A DNA stretch of 64,000 nt from NCBI GenBank assembly GCA_025331565.1, contig JAFREQ010000017.1:4504001-4568000 (forward strand). The letters run 5' to 3'. Positions 42,634-53,909 of the stretch are shown piece after piece. A program made the translations under genes and the position numbers. Under the pieces are notes generated by a model. That model did no database searches. It saw only the letters and a list, made by a program, of their open reading frames with translations, and had not been told where the DNA came from. Position 1 is the first letter of the stretch; every line of letters starts with the position of its first letter. Source of the stretch: Holacanthus passer (taxonomy: Eukaryota; Chordata; Actinopteri; Pomacanthidae).

Positions 42634-44605
42634 TTTATTGACAACACTGTAACAGTACAAATATAAATAACAGTACACGGAAAAAATACAATAAAATAAT
42701 CACAAGTAAAAAAAAAGACAAGCATTAATAAATGTGAATATCCTCTGTTCAAGTGCATCTTCATGGAAAAGCAACGACGTTTCTTCTGCTTCATCAGAGA
42801 TCAAAAACACAAACGTGGTTTTTCAGCCACAGAAAGCTGAACGAGGTCTGCAAACTACAGCTGGATGTAACAGGATGTAAATGTAATAGATTCTTTGAAG
42901 GCTGTTGTGTGAACAGCTGAACGATAATTTCATGACAATATCTGTTTGGTTTTGTCACTGAATTTTGAAAGTAATGACCCGGAAGTAGTAGTATGCCATC
43001 CTGTCTACATTAACACTCATTTTACTAATTTATTGCGATGCAGTTACCAACTGTGGCCACTGGAGGGAGACAAATACTCTTGAATCTAATGGCGCAGTCA
43101 GTGTCCATCAGTAATGAATGTTTTACTGTCCTCTGTTGAATTTAACATAAAGCAGTTTATCACTGGGACCATTAGTGTCCGTACATTTATGATATACGAT
43201 CCCTTTCAGGCCAATTCAAAGTACAAGGACAAATTTAAGCATTCAGAAAAGAATTAGATATTGAAAGCTTGTCAGAGTTCAGTGCACTTCTTCCACTTCC
43301 AAGTTTGTATTAAATCATTTTCATTAACTGATATACTTTAGTATAATTCCAGTGTAGAAATACTGATGGCCTGTTTTTAAAATAAAGAATCAAAAATAGT
43401 TTATATTTTACATTAATTATCGATTATTATCAAGTATTGTGTGTGAAGAATTGTCCGTGAAGCCTCAGTTTTCTTTATAGGAATGTTTTATTCTTACATT
43501 TACAGTGATATATATATATATATATATATACAGCATAAATGACATCTGAATAATAGGCTACTGTGATAATAAAGACAGTGAGTGTTACAGAGCCGACAGC
43601 AAGCCACAACATGTGGCTCAAGAGTGTTTTAAAAAGGCCAACATTTAATGATGATCTATTAAGCAGCACATTTTTTTTTTTACACTTGAAGCATTTTATT
43701 AGTCAAACTACAAGACTGAGCTTCCTTAGTTTTCTTCTGATCAAAAGAAAGAAATCCGCCACTGAAATGTCAGAGCTGCTGGTAGAGAGCATTTTAACTG
43801 ACATCTTCATCTGTTGCAGAGGGACAGCAAAATCAGAAGATCTTCACATTTCATCTGATAATGAATCATTACAGTAAACGAGTGAAGATGTTAATATTCA
43901 GTCTCCTGAAACATTTTAGTACTGAAATTCACATTTCAGGCAGCCAAAATGAATTAGGACAGAATATGGCCTTTAGCATTAAATTATTTATGCTTGTAGT
44001 TCAGCTTAGTACGACTGAGCAGGTGTCATTTGAATGCTGCTGCAGAAATGTACATCCAAAGTTGTAAGAAATCACTTATTAGTAGCTGTGGTTTCCACAA
44101 CGGATGAGTGAGTCCTGCTGCTCCTGAATTTTGTTCACAGCTGCTGATTTCTCCCACTTTCTCTGGGTCAGTCTACAGACGCAGAAAATTAGCAGCACAA
44201 GTCAGATTCAGAGACAACACAATGTGGGTAGTGGCTGATATTTTGTCCAAAGAAAAGAGGAATGTGTTTCCAAAGTTTGTGACAAAAGGTAAAAGCAGTT
44301 CTTCTTTGTTGGTTTACAGTTTAAATGTTTCTGAGTCGGAGGTTCAGCTTTGATTAAGGCTCCTCAGGACCAGCCTGTTGCCTTGGCTGTCGTCATGTTG
44401 GGCAGCAACGTCCACGTGCTGCTCACCTTTCTTAAATCCTTCAAACACCTTTAAACACAGCTGTCAAGTCTTACTGAAAAAGACATTTTCTCCACCCTCC
44501 ATTCCTCCATCCATTGTCCTCCTTTAGTGTCTTTACAAAGTTTTTAAGGATTCATTAAACCATGTGTAAAAAAATATCTGTACATCTCATTAATCTTTCC
44601 CTTTT
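42634..44605 (-). other. 3' UTR region of the CDC42-effector gene
   Basis: Candidate poly(A) signals on the minus strand: 43695-43700, 43487-43492 and 42634-42639 (all AATAAA). Which is used cannot be decided from sequence; the distal one would give a 3' UTR of about 2 kb. There is a (TA)n run at 43509-43530. No ORF here looks real. Confidence 0.4.
43509..43530. repeat. (TA)n microsatellite
   Basis: About 11 TA units. Confidence 0.9.
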
Positions 44606-45547
44606 TCACAGCTCACAGCGGTTGTCCTCAGTCTTGTAGCGATCCATGATACTCAGGACATCCTCCAGGATGGACGGGCCCAGATCCAGGTCTAACCCCG
44701 CCATAGAGTCTGACCGCGTCACACCGGATGAGGCTGTGAGACCGGCCGGCTGGAGGGCGGTGCAGGGCGACTCACTGCGTTCGCTCCTCAGATCCTCGTT
44801 GCTCAGGCCGGCGTCAGAGTCCAGGCTGAGACCCCGGCGGACGTCCAGGGGCCCGCAGGTTTCCGACATGGAGTCCTCAGAGGAGACCTCAGAGAAGGAG
44901 CCAGAGGAGGGGACGAGCCTGCGGATGTTGGGGGAGATGGAGATGTCACGGCACGGCTCAGAGGCCAAACGACCCACCACGCCGTTCTCAAAGAGCGACA
45001 GAGTCGGGTGCTGCTCCCTGTGGTAGTCCGTGTGACTGCAGCCGTTGGCCTGTTTGTGGCTCGTCTCTGTCGGCTGCTGATGGTGGTGGAAGTGGTTTTT
45101 CTGGGAAGGCAGAGAAGGAGGGGCGGGGTCGTCCAGGTGGAGGCGTGGGGGTTTGGGTGGAGCCTGTTCGTGGGCGATGAACACAGGCATGGAGATGGTG
45201 GTCTTCAGCAGGCCGGAGGAGGAGTGTTGGTAATGGTAACCGTTGTAGGCGTAGTTGTGCGAGTCCTGTTTGTCAGTGAAGTCGTCATCCAGGCGTCTCT
45301 CCACGCTGTGCGAGCGCGAGTGTCCGTTCTGCGTCCGACTCAGAGACGGCAGCATGTTCATCTTACCCTGGAGGAAACCCACGTCTCCAAACATGTCGCC
45401 TTCCCCTTCAGGCCCCACGTGGGCGCTGTGACGTACGTCGCCCAGCGGGGGGCTGATCATATCACCTGAGAGGACATCACGAAGCCTCAGCTTCTTTCCC
45501 TTCTTGGGAGTTGTAGTTTTTAAGTACATTGGCGTCTTCGCTGGCAT
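44606..45547 (-). CDS. CDC42 effector protein (Borg family, CDC42EP2/3-like)
   Basis: A single coding exon, 313 aa. Borg proteins bind GTP-CDC42 through a CRIB motif and organise septins and actin. Seen: N-terminus MPAKTPMYLK and a basic patch KKGKKLRLRD (residues 15-24), very like CDC42EP3; the CRIB motif ISPPLGDVRHSAHVG (31-45); DMFGDVGFLQGK (51-62), the post-CRIB Borg motif; a proline-rich APPKPPRLHL (129-138), as in CDC42EP2; and a C-terminal LDLGPSILEDVLSIMD, the Borg homology segment. The middle is His/Ser-rich and longer than in human CDC42EP2 or EP3 (about 210 and 254 aa). The CRIB has Val where the usual DFRH phenylalanine stands. One coding exon is usual for this family. A possible acceptor (CTGTCAG) sits about 10 nt before the ATG. 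Paralogue assignment is left open, so no symbol is given. Confidence 0.93.
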   Translation of the reverse strand: MPAKTPMYLKTTTPKKGKKLRLRDVLSGDMISPPLGDVRHSAHVGPEGEGDMFGDVGFLQGKMNMLPSLSRTQNGHSRSHSVERRLDDDFTDKQDSHNYAYNGYHYQHSSSGLLKTTISMPVFIAHEQAPPKPPRLHLDDPAPPSLPSQKNHFHHHQQPTETSHKQANGCSHTDYHREQHPTLSLFENGVVGRLASEPCRDISISPNIRRLVPSSGSFSEVSSEDSMSETCGPLDVRRGLSLDSDAGLSNEDLRSERSESPCTALQPAGLTASSGVTRSDSMAGLDLDLGPSILEDVLSIMDRYKTEDNRCEL

Positions 45548-48500
45548 TTTGCCTCTGACAGGTCGACGTGAGGCGATTCAGTCTCTTCTGACAAAACTCT
45601 GTGAGCTTCTGTTTACCTGAGAGAAGAGGTCGTTCTCCTCAGGTCCACTCTCTGGGTTTGGGCAGCAGTCAGTGTCTGAAGTGAAGCTGAACGTCAGTGA
45701 GTGTCAACAGCTCCCAAAGCAAACTCACTGGATAAGAAGCTCTTCTCACTCTTTCCACTCCCAACGGAGTGATTCAGTCTGTGTTTCTTCTCCAAGTGAG
45801 TATACAAGTATTTAGGTCGGTCAGTGTAGCGATAGCAACCCCGGGGGTTGTGCCTCACCCTGACATGTGACTCTGGGGGGAGAGGAGGAAGCTTGACCTC
45901 AGCTCAGCGCCCTCTGTCTGTCTCTTAAACCCAGAAAAGCCATATCCAAGCAAACACTGGCTCCTTCTCTCTTTTTTATCTCTCCTCGGACAAAGGGGGT
46001 GAAGGGATGAAGAATATGATCTCTGGCAGCCTGGCTGTCTGCTGTCGGGTCAGGGTTTTCTGAGTTCTTCAGAAACTTCAGGAATGTGACATCAAAACGC
46101 TGGAGATCTGTGGGGAGAAACGAGAGAGAAGGAGTCAGAAAGCGACGAAGAGAGAGGGAGGAAAAGCAGAGAGATGGATGGGGTGAAGCGGAAGGGAGGA
46201 GGCAGGAGCTGGGGGAGAGAGGAATGAAGGCAGGAGGAGATTTACAACCCCTTTTTTTTTTAGTGAGCCAGAGGACATATGATGGAAAACACTCCAAGAA
46301 TCCTGAGTGTTTGCTCAGAGGGGTCTGCCTGCCCCAAATGATGTGAAAATGTGTGACTTGAGGTCTTGAGGCTGATCTTACAGCGAGTGAGTGAACCAGT
46401 GCACAGAATTGGTCACACATTCCCAAAGACCCCTCTGCCGAGTTAATGGAAACACAAACGACTGCAGGGAAATTGTTGGTTTTAGGAGCTTTGGGCCTCT
46501 GCGTCCTCGTCCTGCGTGGAGGCCTGTTATCACTGAAAAAAAAGTCTCTTCCTGACACAAACACCGTGAATTATGGGATGGCAGTCAGGTCACGCCTGAG
46601 GGCTCTGTGATCTTTCGATCCCATCACCATCCTAAATGTTCCTTTGGTATTTAACTCTTTAAACACTAAAATATTTGTTGCGTGTGTCTCTGGGAGCCTG
46701 TTGGATCTAAGAAGTCACCTTGTTAATAATTATACAGCCTCGATGGAGACTGATGATTTGATTCCTGTGGATGTGAAGGACTGAAGCAAAGAACTCGGTG
46801 CATCTTCAACTTTGCATAAAACAGAATAAAATGTGTTCATACAACAGCATCATTATTGTCTAGAGTTGAATCTTATATCTCAAATCTCTAAAATATTCAC
46901 ATTTTGGTGAAGATCAGTTTAGTCAGAGCGCAGTCAAATATTTGTTTCTCCACAGTGTCATCACTGTGGCATCTGAGATGGTCCTGTGAATGTTCACACA
47001 GGGTTCACATTCAGGTTACCAAGCATGAGTGAACATCAGAGATAAACCTGAGAGCATTTCACATTTTTCTCTCATTTTAAAATAAGAGAGGATTTCTCTC
47101 ATTTAATGATAATATTTTTATTCATATGTTTGGGCTAAAGTACAGGAGCTTTCACTCATCTGAAGACCAGAATCCTCCTGTGATCGTGTTCTGGGACAAA
47201 CTGTCATCAGTTGACGTCACTGTCTTTCGCAGTAACTTTACTTTGGACGCTCACAACACAAACTGTCCGTGACGTTCCTCCGAGAGTTGACCCAAAACTA
47301 TGTTTCATTTTTGGTGGAGTCTTTTCAGTTTGCAGCATTAAGAGCTCAACAGAAATTCACGTGTAGCCCCCGAATGACGTGAGCTGCCCCGAGGACACAT
47401 GTTCAGCAACTCTCAGGAGAGTCCCTTCTTTAGATATATAGACAAAAACAGGCTGAAATAACATAACTTCAGTCCAGTTGTTGGTAGAAGTTTGACTGAT
47501 TGTGTATTAGTATAACCTGCATAGACAAAAATACTACTGTTATGTAAAAAGACAGTAAAAACTGATGACCGGAATAATCTTGTTTTTCATGGCAGCATCA
47601 TTGTATCACAGTAGATGTTCATATTATCAAGAAGATGATCTAGTGTTTGTAGTGTTTATAATGGATCATGACAAATTCAGAAACGATGATTTAAAGATTA
47701 TATTTACAGTTCAGGTACTTGACACAAAAAGAGAAGCCCTGCTCATCTGGTTTAAGCTCAGTTCAATTTGGTTGGTAAACTGTTGTTTCAGCAGTATTTC
47801 AATTGCTATATTTCAACATTTGGTTAGAGCCTGCTTACACTGAGATCTATTCGTTTTAATGAAACAACTTTTAATGTCACCAAATGATTGTACACGACAG
47901 AGACGTGAAGTAACCTCCCAGCAGCAGATTGATGAAGACGCTCCAGAGGGAGTCGGGCCTCAGAGCAGCCGGTACAGACATTTACTGGACGTCTGTTGTA
48001 ATCAGCTCGAGCTGACTCACGTCTGATCAAACAGACACGAGTCTGTAAGTGAAGGAGTCGACCGTCCTGGATGAAGAGATTCTCTTCTCATTGCTCCTTT
48101 CCTCCTTCTGATCTCAACACGGAGCAGCTCAGACACTTTCTGATGAATCCACCCAAAACACCTGCTGACAAAGACACCTACTGGTTCTGTACTTTGTATT
48201 CATGGACTTGGCAATGACAGCTGCACATATGGTTACTGAGGAAAGGAAATTGATCACACATCACAGACTGTCAATTAAAAACTGAGCTAAGAGCAGCTGA
48301 AATCAAATTCATCCTCTAACTTTTTAAATGTGCTTTACTCATAGTTCTGTGTTCCTCCCCTCGTTCCTCTCTCCATCCAACACCACGAACCAAAGACATC
48401 TACAAACCACAAATGAGAAAGAAAACAGTCTCTCCATCTGACTGTAAGAACATCTGAACCACAGATTAATTAGAGATGAGATCTTAAACAGCTCAGTCTA

Positions 48501-49439
48501 ATTTAAGCCTCTGAGAGTCATAAAGAATGAAACGTTAACTTGTCAGCTCTCATTTTAACACAAAGGAACAATACGAACTCTATTTATGAAGCACGAATCC
48601 AAGAAGTGGAACAAATGAATCAAACAATTGTGTTAATAAATTCTCACATCTAATGAAGAGAAGACGTCCAATGTCTGCTCCAGCAAACGCAAACAACAAG
48701 ACCATAAAATGTGACAAACGTATGACAACAAATCAAATACACATAAAAATGATCCCCGGGCAGAACCGAACCAGCCAGAACTGGTTCTGAAGGGTGGAGC
48801 GACTTCTGCTGAACTGTGCCTTTAAAGGACTAGTTCGTCCACATAGGGAAAACGAAGTCATAAAGTTTGTTGAAACCTGCAGGAAGACAAACCAAACACC
48901 TTCAGCAGACGCCTTCCGAAGAAACCACCGAGGACACATCACAGCACCAAACAAAAGATTGGCTCTGAATCACACGTTACATCTTGTTTATCTGGAAGCC
49001 AAAGATCTTTAGTTGCACAGCTGAGAATTGGTTCATTAAAGTTGGCAGATCAAAATATTCAACAGCTTAGATGAGCTGTGTGATTTGGGAGAAGAGCAAA
49101 GTGAGTCCTGTTTCCGTTTGAAAACTAGGGCTGAAAATTGATCGATGAATTGATTGGACGATTGACAGAAAATTCATCATGAACTATCTTGATAATTGTT
49201 TAAGTAATTTTTAAAGGCAAATCTAGTGGCAAAATTTGAAACATTCTCAAGCTTCTCAAACTGCTTGAACCTTCTGCTTTTCTTTGGTTTTTATCACTGT
49301 AAATGTGTCGACTGTTGACACAACAAGACATTTGAAGACGTCGCCTCGAAGTCTGACAAAATGATCGATCAATTAATTGAAAGGAAAAAACAAAGCTTGA
49401 AATACTCAATAATTAAACAAAGGGTTATGAGTGAATACC

Positions 49440-49470
<31 letters not shown>
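49440..49470. repeat. (AC)n microsatellite
   Basis: About 15 AC units. Confidence 0.95.
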
Positions 49471-49473
<3 letters not shown>

Positions 49474-49563
49474 TATTCATAGTCCTAGAAGCTTTCCAGT
49501 GTCAATGAGCCATGAGTTGAATGTTTGTTTGTCCTACTGTTCAGCCATTAAGGTTCCCAGTTC

Positions 49564-49567
<4 letters not shown>

Positions 49568-49632
<65 letters not shown>
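49568..49632. repeat. Compound (TC)n(AC)n microsatellite
   Basis: About 20 TC units run directly into about 12 AC units. Confidence 0.95.
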
Positions 49633-49920
49633 CTGTCCAGTCCTATATTCCCTACAATCCCACCCCAACACCTCGACTCTGAAGCCAGGTCTGAACCCTC
49701 AAACGTCCTCGCTGTCGTGCTGCTCCTTCCAGTCGGCGCAGTTTAAACACTGATCTCTGATGCAGCCGTTGTTGAAAGCTGGAATTTGGGACGTTACTGA
49801 TGATGCAATCAGCCACAGAGGAGGCTGATCTGACATCTGTTTCTGCTCTCAGGCTCCATTTGCCGCTCGTTTTCCATTACAACAGGACAGAGAATCGGCC
49901 GCCGCCGAGCCCTGTCATCT

Positions 49921-49979
49921 TCTAGGACAAACACATACAAATACATACAAACACATACAAACACATACAAACACACAAA
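49921..49979. repeat. 10-bp tandem repeat (ACAAACACAT)n
   Basis: About five to six units of ACAAACACAT, with one variant (ACAAATACAT). Confidence 0.9.
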
Positions 49980-51384
49980 CGCCTGAACGCACGGCTCCTC
50001 TTTTCTCATGTGTAATTGTCGACCCTGAGAGGCTCCGGGGGCCCGGTGGGCCGAGCCGGGGGGTCGGGGAGATGCAGCTCACCTGGTCCGGCTGTCAGAC
50101 GCTTCCGCCCTGTTTGGTTTTGCTGTATTTCATTTGTCTTTAAGTTCATTTTAGTGAAATGAAACATGAGCAGGTTGTGACACACACAGCAAACAGTGAC
50201 ACAGTTAACCATCAGTAAAACTATGAATCAGGTCTATGAAACTATGAATGAGGTAACGTATTCTCCTTCAGTCAGTCGACGCAGTGATTCATCTCTGACA
50301 GGGTGTTCTCCTCCGGCTTCATGAAGGCCAACCTGTAACCCGAAGCACTAATCAACAACAAAAACTGATCAATCACAGTCTGAGCACAGCTGAAGCACAA
50401 AGAGGGAAAAACAGATAGTGAGTTCAAGAATAAAGCTGAACTGTGTTTAACTCCCTCTTCCTCTGTTATGTAAGTGCAGCCTCTGAGATCATCTCCGTCC
50501 TCCTGAAGGCTCCGGGGCCCCTGATTGGTACCAGTGGAACAAACCTCTCTGTTTCTAGTCTAATCCACGCAGACAGTCACAGATACACCGCAGCTGCTTC
50601 CAATCAGCCTAATGGAGATGAAACGCTCAATATTAACCCTCTAATTCTGTAACAAGCCTCTGTGTCTTCTGCTTTTATTAATCACTCAGTTCTTGTGGTT
50701 CCTTTGGATGGTGACTGTTGATGATGAGAGAAAAGGTCCGACACAGATCTGCTGTCACCTCCTGTCTGCACTGTCTTCCTGGAGGACTGCAGGTAGCTGG
50801 AAATACCAGCCTGAGTCACTGGAGGCATTTTGAAATTGTGTAATATTTCCTCAACTCTGTTTTGTCCTCCCTTTGAGGTGAATGCTCCACAGCAACAGGG
50901 ACAAGGACTCTGACTGCCTCTGACTTAATCTGCTTAGAAATGAGATCTGAATAACCTGGACTGGCTGAGATGATCCATTATAACCTAAACTGTTTGATCA
51001 GATGGAAAAAGAGAACTTCTTTAACAGGCTAGAAGAGCAGAGGTCACTCACAGGCTGACACACATAAAAACATATTTACAGCTAAAACTGATATTTCAGA
51101 ATAAAACTACAGGTTGAACTGAGTTTAAGCAACGTTCAGTCAGCAGGTAAAAAGGACTTTTCTCTCCACTGTGGGACAAAGTGCGCACATTGAAACCAGA
51201 GGGAGGGTCTGTTCAGGTCATTATGTCGACAAATACAAAAAAGTCCCCCTGGTCACTTTTCCCTCTTTTTGTTATTCACACAATAGAAAACTGTCTGTTC
51301 AACAGGTAACCTGCGACATTTAACCCGTGAAAAAAAAGCACCAGAAAACGGCACAAAACCAGCGGATTGACGGCTGATGTTTAC

Positions 51385-51560
51385 CTGCTGGATGAAACGT
51401 GGCTCCGCGTCTCTTCGGGAAATAAACCAGCAGCTTATTTTTTACGATCCGCCGTCACAGAGTCGAGCTGCAGGCAGGTGAAGCTCCGACTGCTGCCGAG
51501 CTCCGACAGCTGCTCATCAACAGCAGAGCGGCCGCACTGACATCAACAACATCCGGCCGG
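51385..51560 (-). promoter_or_regulatory. GC-rich segment: probable non-coding first exon/promoter of the CDC42-effector gene
   Basis: CpG-rich relative to flanks. On the minus strand it ends in CCAGCAG|GTAAAC, a good donor at 51385/51384, and holds no long ORF. The nearest downstream minus-strand acceptor with a gene is that of the CDC42 effector near 45557. Borg genes usually have non-coding 5' exons. The upstream limit is approximate and the link to the gene is inferred. Confidence 0.45.
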
Positions 51561-53670
51561 GACTTTCAAATTAAAATCTGCCAACAAGCGCTGTAATGTT
51601 TTATGAGAGGAAATCTGGGTCAGGATCCAGATATTAGGGGAAACATTTTTATTGGACAGGGGGGAAAAAAAGAATAAAATACAATATAATTATTCAAAGT
51701 TATTGCTCTGTGTTTTGTGTGTTGTTTTTGGTCACTTCTTTTTTGAAATATTCGATAGTCTTTAGTGGAACAACTAAAGGTTTATACAGTTTGATAAACA
51801 AGAGTCTTTAGGTCACATTGGATGATTACATTTAATTACATTAAGCAGCCTTAAAATGGAAAATCACACATTAGGATCACTGCTCTGGAGCTTTTATTGT
51901 CTGGTGTCAACTAGTCTAGTAGGTTGAGAAGAAGCATACAACAATTAGAAATGAAGAATAAAACCTCATTTCATATGTGTCTTAAATTGAACAGCATTAT
52001 TTATTATATTACAAAATATAAACGAGACGTGTGTGGTTTTATTTTAAAAGGAAAATCGTAGCTTCCGGTATTACTTTGATTGACACTCACTGGTTTGACG
52101 CAACAGAGCCCAGAATAAATAACCAATTAAACAGGACTTTAATTCAGACTGTGATGATAAAAGCATCAGAGCTGCTCTGATGAAGAGGCTCAGCAGGAAT
52201 AAGACCATGTTGTTAATCAACAATCACCATCAAAGACAAGTAAAACCTGTGACAAACCCTGATGATGGAGCTCCGCCTCTGGCAGCTTCTTTGATCATCT
52301 GGTGAGAAGCCATAGGGGGTCAAAGGTCAAAGGGTAAGAAATGAACCAGGGAATAAATCAGATTCACTGTTTGTTTTAATTTTTCATTGTTTGTTGTACA
52401 TTAAAGCCAATGCTGCTGTAAATGTGTCACTGTCTGCTTTGCAAGGCGGCTGCAAGTGAAACTGATAAGTCATGGTTTTCTGACCACCTGTCCACCTCAC
52501 ACAGCCAATGAGAGAGCTGTCTTACTGTTGATCTCTTGCTGCGACAGACGGCGTGGAGGTGATGAAGGCTCTGTTCTTTCATTTGATGATGACAGGAGCA
52601 GATCTCTCACCAGGCTTCGTTTAATGCTCGTACAGGCAAAATCATCTCAGGTGCACTCAGTTGACTTTTAGTCATTTTCCATTTGAATAATTGTCAGGCT
52701 GCATTTGAAAAATCTACTTTGCAGCTTTGTTTGATTTATTTTAATGTATTTCAAGCTGCACTAGTTTAGCATGTGATTGTTCCTGTTTGATGATGAGGTA
52801 AATCAAAAAGTGGGTCTGCAACAGAGTGAATCATCACCTACAAAAACCGATTTAAAAATTGATTAGTCTGTTTTAGTCTGCTTACATAAAACTATGCTGT
52901 TAGTGTCATTAAATATTTCAATGAATTAAAAGATGATGGTGATTCACAACTTGTCTCATCAGCAGTACTGAGCAAACAGTCTCAGACCAATTTTACTTTT
53001 ACCTTTCTTGTCCCTTTGCTTTAGTTTGATATAAACTGATCACAGGAGCATGCCGTGCCGTTCACTGGTGTTTTGTTACTGTTTTGTCTGATACTGAAGT
53101 GCAAAATTTTAAATGACAGCTGCAGCTTCAAACACCTGATGTTTGGCTAATATCATGACTCTGTCTGTAGCAGCAGTATCTGGGTCAGTCACATACTGCG
53201 TTAGGCTTGTTTTCTCCACAGAGTAATAAAGTCTCTGCACTATGAGGAATAATTAAACATTTAAATGGGCCTTCAAATTTTTACTGTTGGCTCAGTGGAG
53301 ACTTGCGGGAGCATAAAGTTTGGAGGCACACTCTGGTGGCCCCAACAGCATTGGCAGTGAGCGTAATTACAGGGAGGTAATGAGGATTTAACAAATGCAG
53401 AATGCAGACGTTTGCTGTTCGTAGGTCAGACTGCAAACACATCTTGTTTACAGCTCCTGTGGGACGCCTGCGAGGCAAATTAAACCCATTCCCTCTTCAC
53501 TCATCCACTGGTGTGTGCTTTGTGCAAAGGAAGACGGGCGTCTTTTCCACTGAAGCAGCATCACACAAGCACAACAACCTGCAAACAGCATGAGATGTTA
53601 CTTTTAGGGTTTTGGGTTTCAGAGGTTTCTGGCTAAACTTCACCTACGTCCAGCAACACTTGTAGTATGA

Positions 53671-53735
53671 AGAACAACTTTATTGTTAGACCAGGACATT
53701 TCAGCTTTAGGCCTCCATCAGGGTCATCAGACAAC
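53671..53735 (+). mobile_element. Dispersed-repeat-like segment (tail motif)
   Basis: AACTTTATTGTTAGACCAGG, then CATTTCAGCTTTAGGCCTCCATCAGGGTCATC. The 'accaggaca...ttc(a/g)gc...cttcatcag' texture is common in fish interspersed repeats. No family is assigned. Confidence 0.35.
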
Positions 53736-53825
53736 ACATTCATGTTGTATGTCCATGTTGGTCTTGGGTTTTTTCAGCGCACATGGATGTTGAACCTCAG
53801 TTTTTAGTTTAACAGAACACTCTTT

Positions 53826-53909
53826 ATCTCTCTCACTCACAGTCTCTCTCTCTCCCTGTCTCTCTCACTCACTCACAGTCTCTCTCTCTCCCTGTCTCTC
53901 TCTCTAAGT
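53826..53909. repeat. Duplicated TC-rich tandem tract
   Basis: A unit of roughly 45 bp (TCTCTCACTCACAG then a TC-rich stretch ending CCCTG) occurs twice in a row. Confidence 0.75.

Larger units (their letters stand above)
45558..51384 (-). other. Probable 5' intron of the CDC42-effector gene
   Basis: Lies between the acceptor near 45557 and the candidate first exon at 51385. No protein-coding exon was recognised on either strand. Contents: a GA/TC-rich stretch near 46100-46200, microsatellites at 49440-49632 and a 10-bp tandem repeat at 49921-49979. If the first exon call is wrong this is plain intergenic DNA. Confidence 0.35.

Noticed and set aside
45008..45469. A 153-aa open frame on the plus strand
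   Set aside because: It is the antisense shadow of the CDC42-effector coding exon, Val/Gly-rich, with no domain.
45899..46564. A 221-aa open frame on the minus strand upstream of the CDC42-effector gene
   Set aside because: Composition follows the GA/TC-rich DNA, there is no recognisable domain, and it is not linked by splice sites to a gene.
48733..49012. Frames open on both strands around 48.8 kb, considered as a transposon relic
   Set aside because: The flanking 'aaaggactagttc' hints at a repeat end, but no matching second end or transposase motif could be seen.
49361..49753. A 130-aa frame with His-Thr and Leu-Ser runs
   Set aside because: It is the translation of the (AC)n and (TC)n microsatellites.
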